From Microbacterium sp. (GTDB lineage: Bacteria > Actinomycetota > Actinomycetes > Actinomycetales > Microbacteriaceae), in the NCBI GenBank assembly GCA_003476465.1, contig DMUE01000187.1:1-5865 (forward strand): a stretch of DNA of 5,865 nt, read 5' to 3'. Below the pieces are notes generated by a model that worked only from the letters and a program-made list of their open reading frames with translations, searched no databases and had not been told where the DNA came from. Position numbers and translations under genes: made by a program. This document shows, one piece after another, positions 5,341 through 5,865 of this stretch (position 1 is its first letter; every line of letters starts with the position of its first letter).

Positions 5341-5865
5341 ATGAGTGAGTCCGTTTGGGTTCAGTGGTCGTAGGCGATGAGGGAGCGTTTGGCGGGTGCG
5401 TCGATGAGCCAGTTGTGCCAGATCGCGGCGGCGAGGGCGAGGAGTCGTGCGGCGACGCGGGAGTAGACGCCGGCGACGGTTCGGCCGCCGTGTTCTTCGA
5501 GGGTGAGTTGGCCTTTCAACGTGTCGAACACGGACTCGACCCATTGCCGGATGCCGCCGAGCTTCCCGAACCTCGGCGTCTCGTCCTTGCGGTCGGGGCG
5601 GATCAGATGCGCGCCGAGGTCGTCGGTGATGAAGGTCTCGAACTCTCGTCCGGCGAAGCCCTTGTCGCCGATGATCACCTGCCCCGGCTGGATGAGGTGC
5701 CGGTCGTGGTCGAGCATGGCCTGGGCGGCTTCGCGTTCTCCGATCTTGGGGTTCGCGAGCCCCCAGATCACGGGCATCCCGTCCGGGGTGCAGACCAGGT
5801 AGAGCCGGAATCCCCAGAAGAACCGGGAGTGGGAGGCGCAGTACCCGTAGCCGGCGTGCCCGGCC
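5341..5865 (-). mobile_element. IS982-family insertion sequence, one end (continues past right edge)
   Basis: The transposase fragment identifies the element. The end must lie between the transposase stop (5361) and the neighbouring gene start (5327); I place it near 5341, but the exact tip cannot be fixed because the other terminal repeat and the target duplication are outside the window. The stretch just outside the stop contains a short tandem GAGTGAGT (5343-5350). The IS is oriented so that its transposase is transcribed toward the MauE-thioredoxin gene. Confidence 0.75.
5361..5864 (-). CDS. IS982-family transposase, C-terminal part (5' end outside window)
   Basis: The frame is open from the right edge to TGA at 5361-5363, giving the last 167 residues. 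The fragment begins within a Gly-Tyr-Gly-Tyr-Cys-Ala-Ser-His-Ser-Arg-Phe-Phe-Trp-Gly stretch characteristic of actinobacterial IS982 transposases. The second catalytic Asp is in Gly-Asp-Lys-Gly-Phe (about 5655-5669). The catalytic Glu is in Trp-Val-Glu-Ser-Val-Phe, followed by Leu-Lys-Gly-Gln-Leu, and the C-terminus has the family's Ala-Ala-Ile-Trp-His-Asn. The first catalytic Asp would lie outside the window. No stop or frameshift interrupts the visible part, so the element could be active. An internal ATG at 5775-5777 is not the true start, because homologous sequence continues upstream of it. Confidence 0.88.
   Translation of the reverse strand, partial: AGHAGYGYCASHSRFFWGFRLYLVCTPDGMPVIWGLANPKIGEREAAQAMLDHDRHLIQPGQVIIGDKGFAGREFETFITDDLGAHLIRPDRKDETPRFGKLGGIRQWVESVFDTLKGQLTLEEHGGRTVAGVYSRVAARLLALAAAIWHNWLIDAPAKRSLIAYDH

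Noticed and set aside
1..5865. CRISPR array, tRNA, rRNA, riboswitch or toxin-antitoxin pair
   Set aside because: No regularly spaced repeats, no cloverleaf or conserved RNA sequence, and no small paired genes were found by reading either strand.

Overview
The window is very GC-rich. It uses GTG as well as ATG starts and has promoters placed directly against start codons (a leaderless layout). This suggests a high-GC actinobacterium. Microbacteriaceae (a Microbacterium-like genome) is my best guess from the style of the proteins, but no marker gene here proves it.

Layout, left to right. (1) 1-708, minus strand: the N-terminal 236 residues of a secreted lipoprotein, running off the left edge, built from two tandem cysteine-containing units. 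(2) 709-849: a divergent intergenic region with an 11-bp-phased direct repeat, two inverted repeats and a promoter with its -10 seven bases from a GTG. (3) 850-2418, plus strand: a polytopic GT-C-type membrane glycosyltransferase. (4) 2373-4246, minus strand: a two-gene operon of a low-molecular-weight protein tyrosine phosphatase and a GT4 glycosyltransferase, joined by a GTGA stop/start overlap. The GT4 gene overlaps the membrane glycosyltransferase tail to tail by 46 bp. (5) 4329-5327, minus strand: a MauE/DoxX-type redox membrane protein fused to a C-terminal thioredoxin-like domain. (6) About 5340 to the right edge: one end of an IS982-family insertion sequence, with its transposase on the minus strand pointing toward the redox gene.

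Working together: the two glycosyltransferases and the LMW phosphatase look like part of a cell-surface polysaccharide or glycoconjugate locus. In such loci a phosphatase often opposes a tyrosine kinase that controls polymer assembly; no kinase, polymerase or flippase is visible here. The MauE-thioredoxin fusion probably passes reducing or oxidising equivalents across or at the membrane; its link to the glycan genes is only one of position. The IS element lies immediately upstream of it, so its present expression may depend on the IS. I found no CRISPR array, tRNA, rRNA or clear intrinsic terminator, and no convincing novel multi-gene system. The most interesting points are the duplicated lipoprotein domain, the regulatory repeats at 753-820, the MauE-thioredoxin architecture behind the IS, and active-site variations in the phosphatase and the GT4 enzyme.
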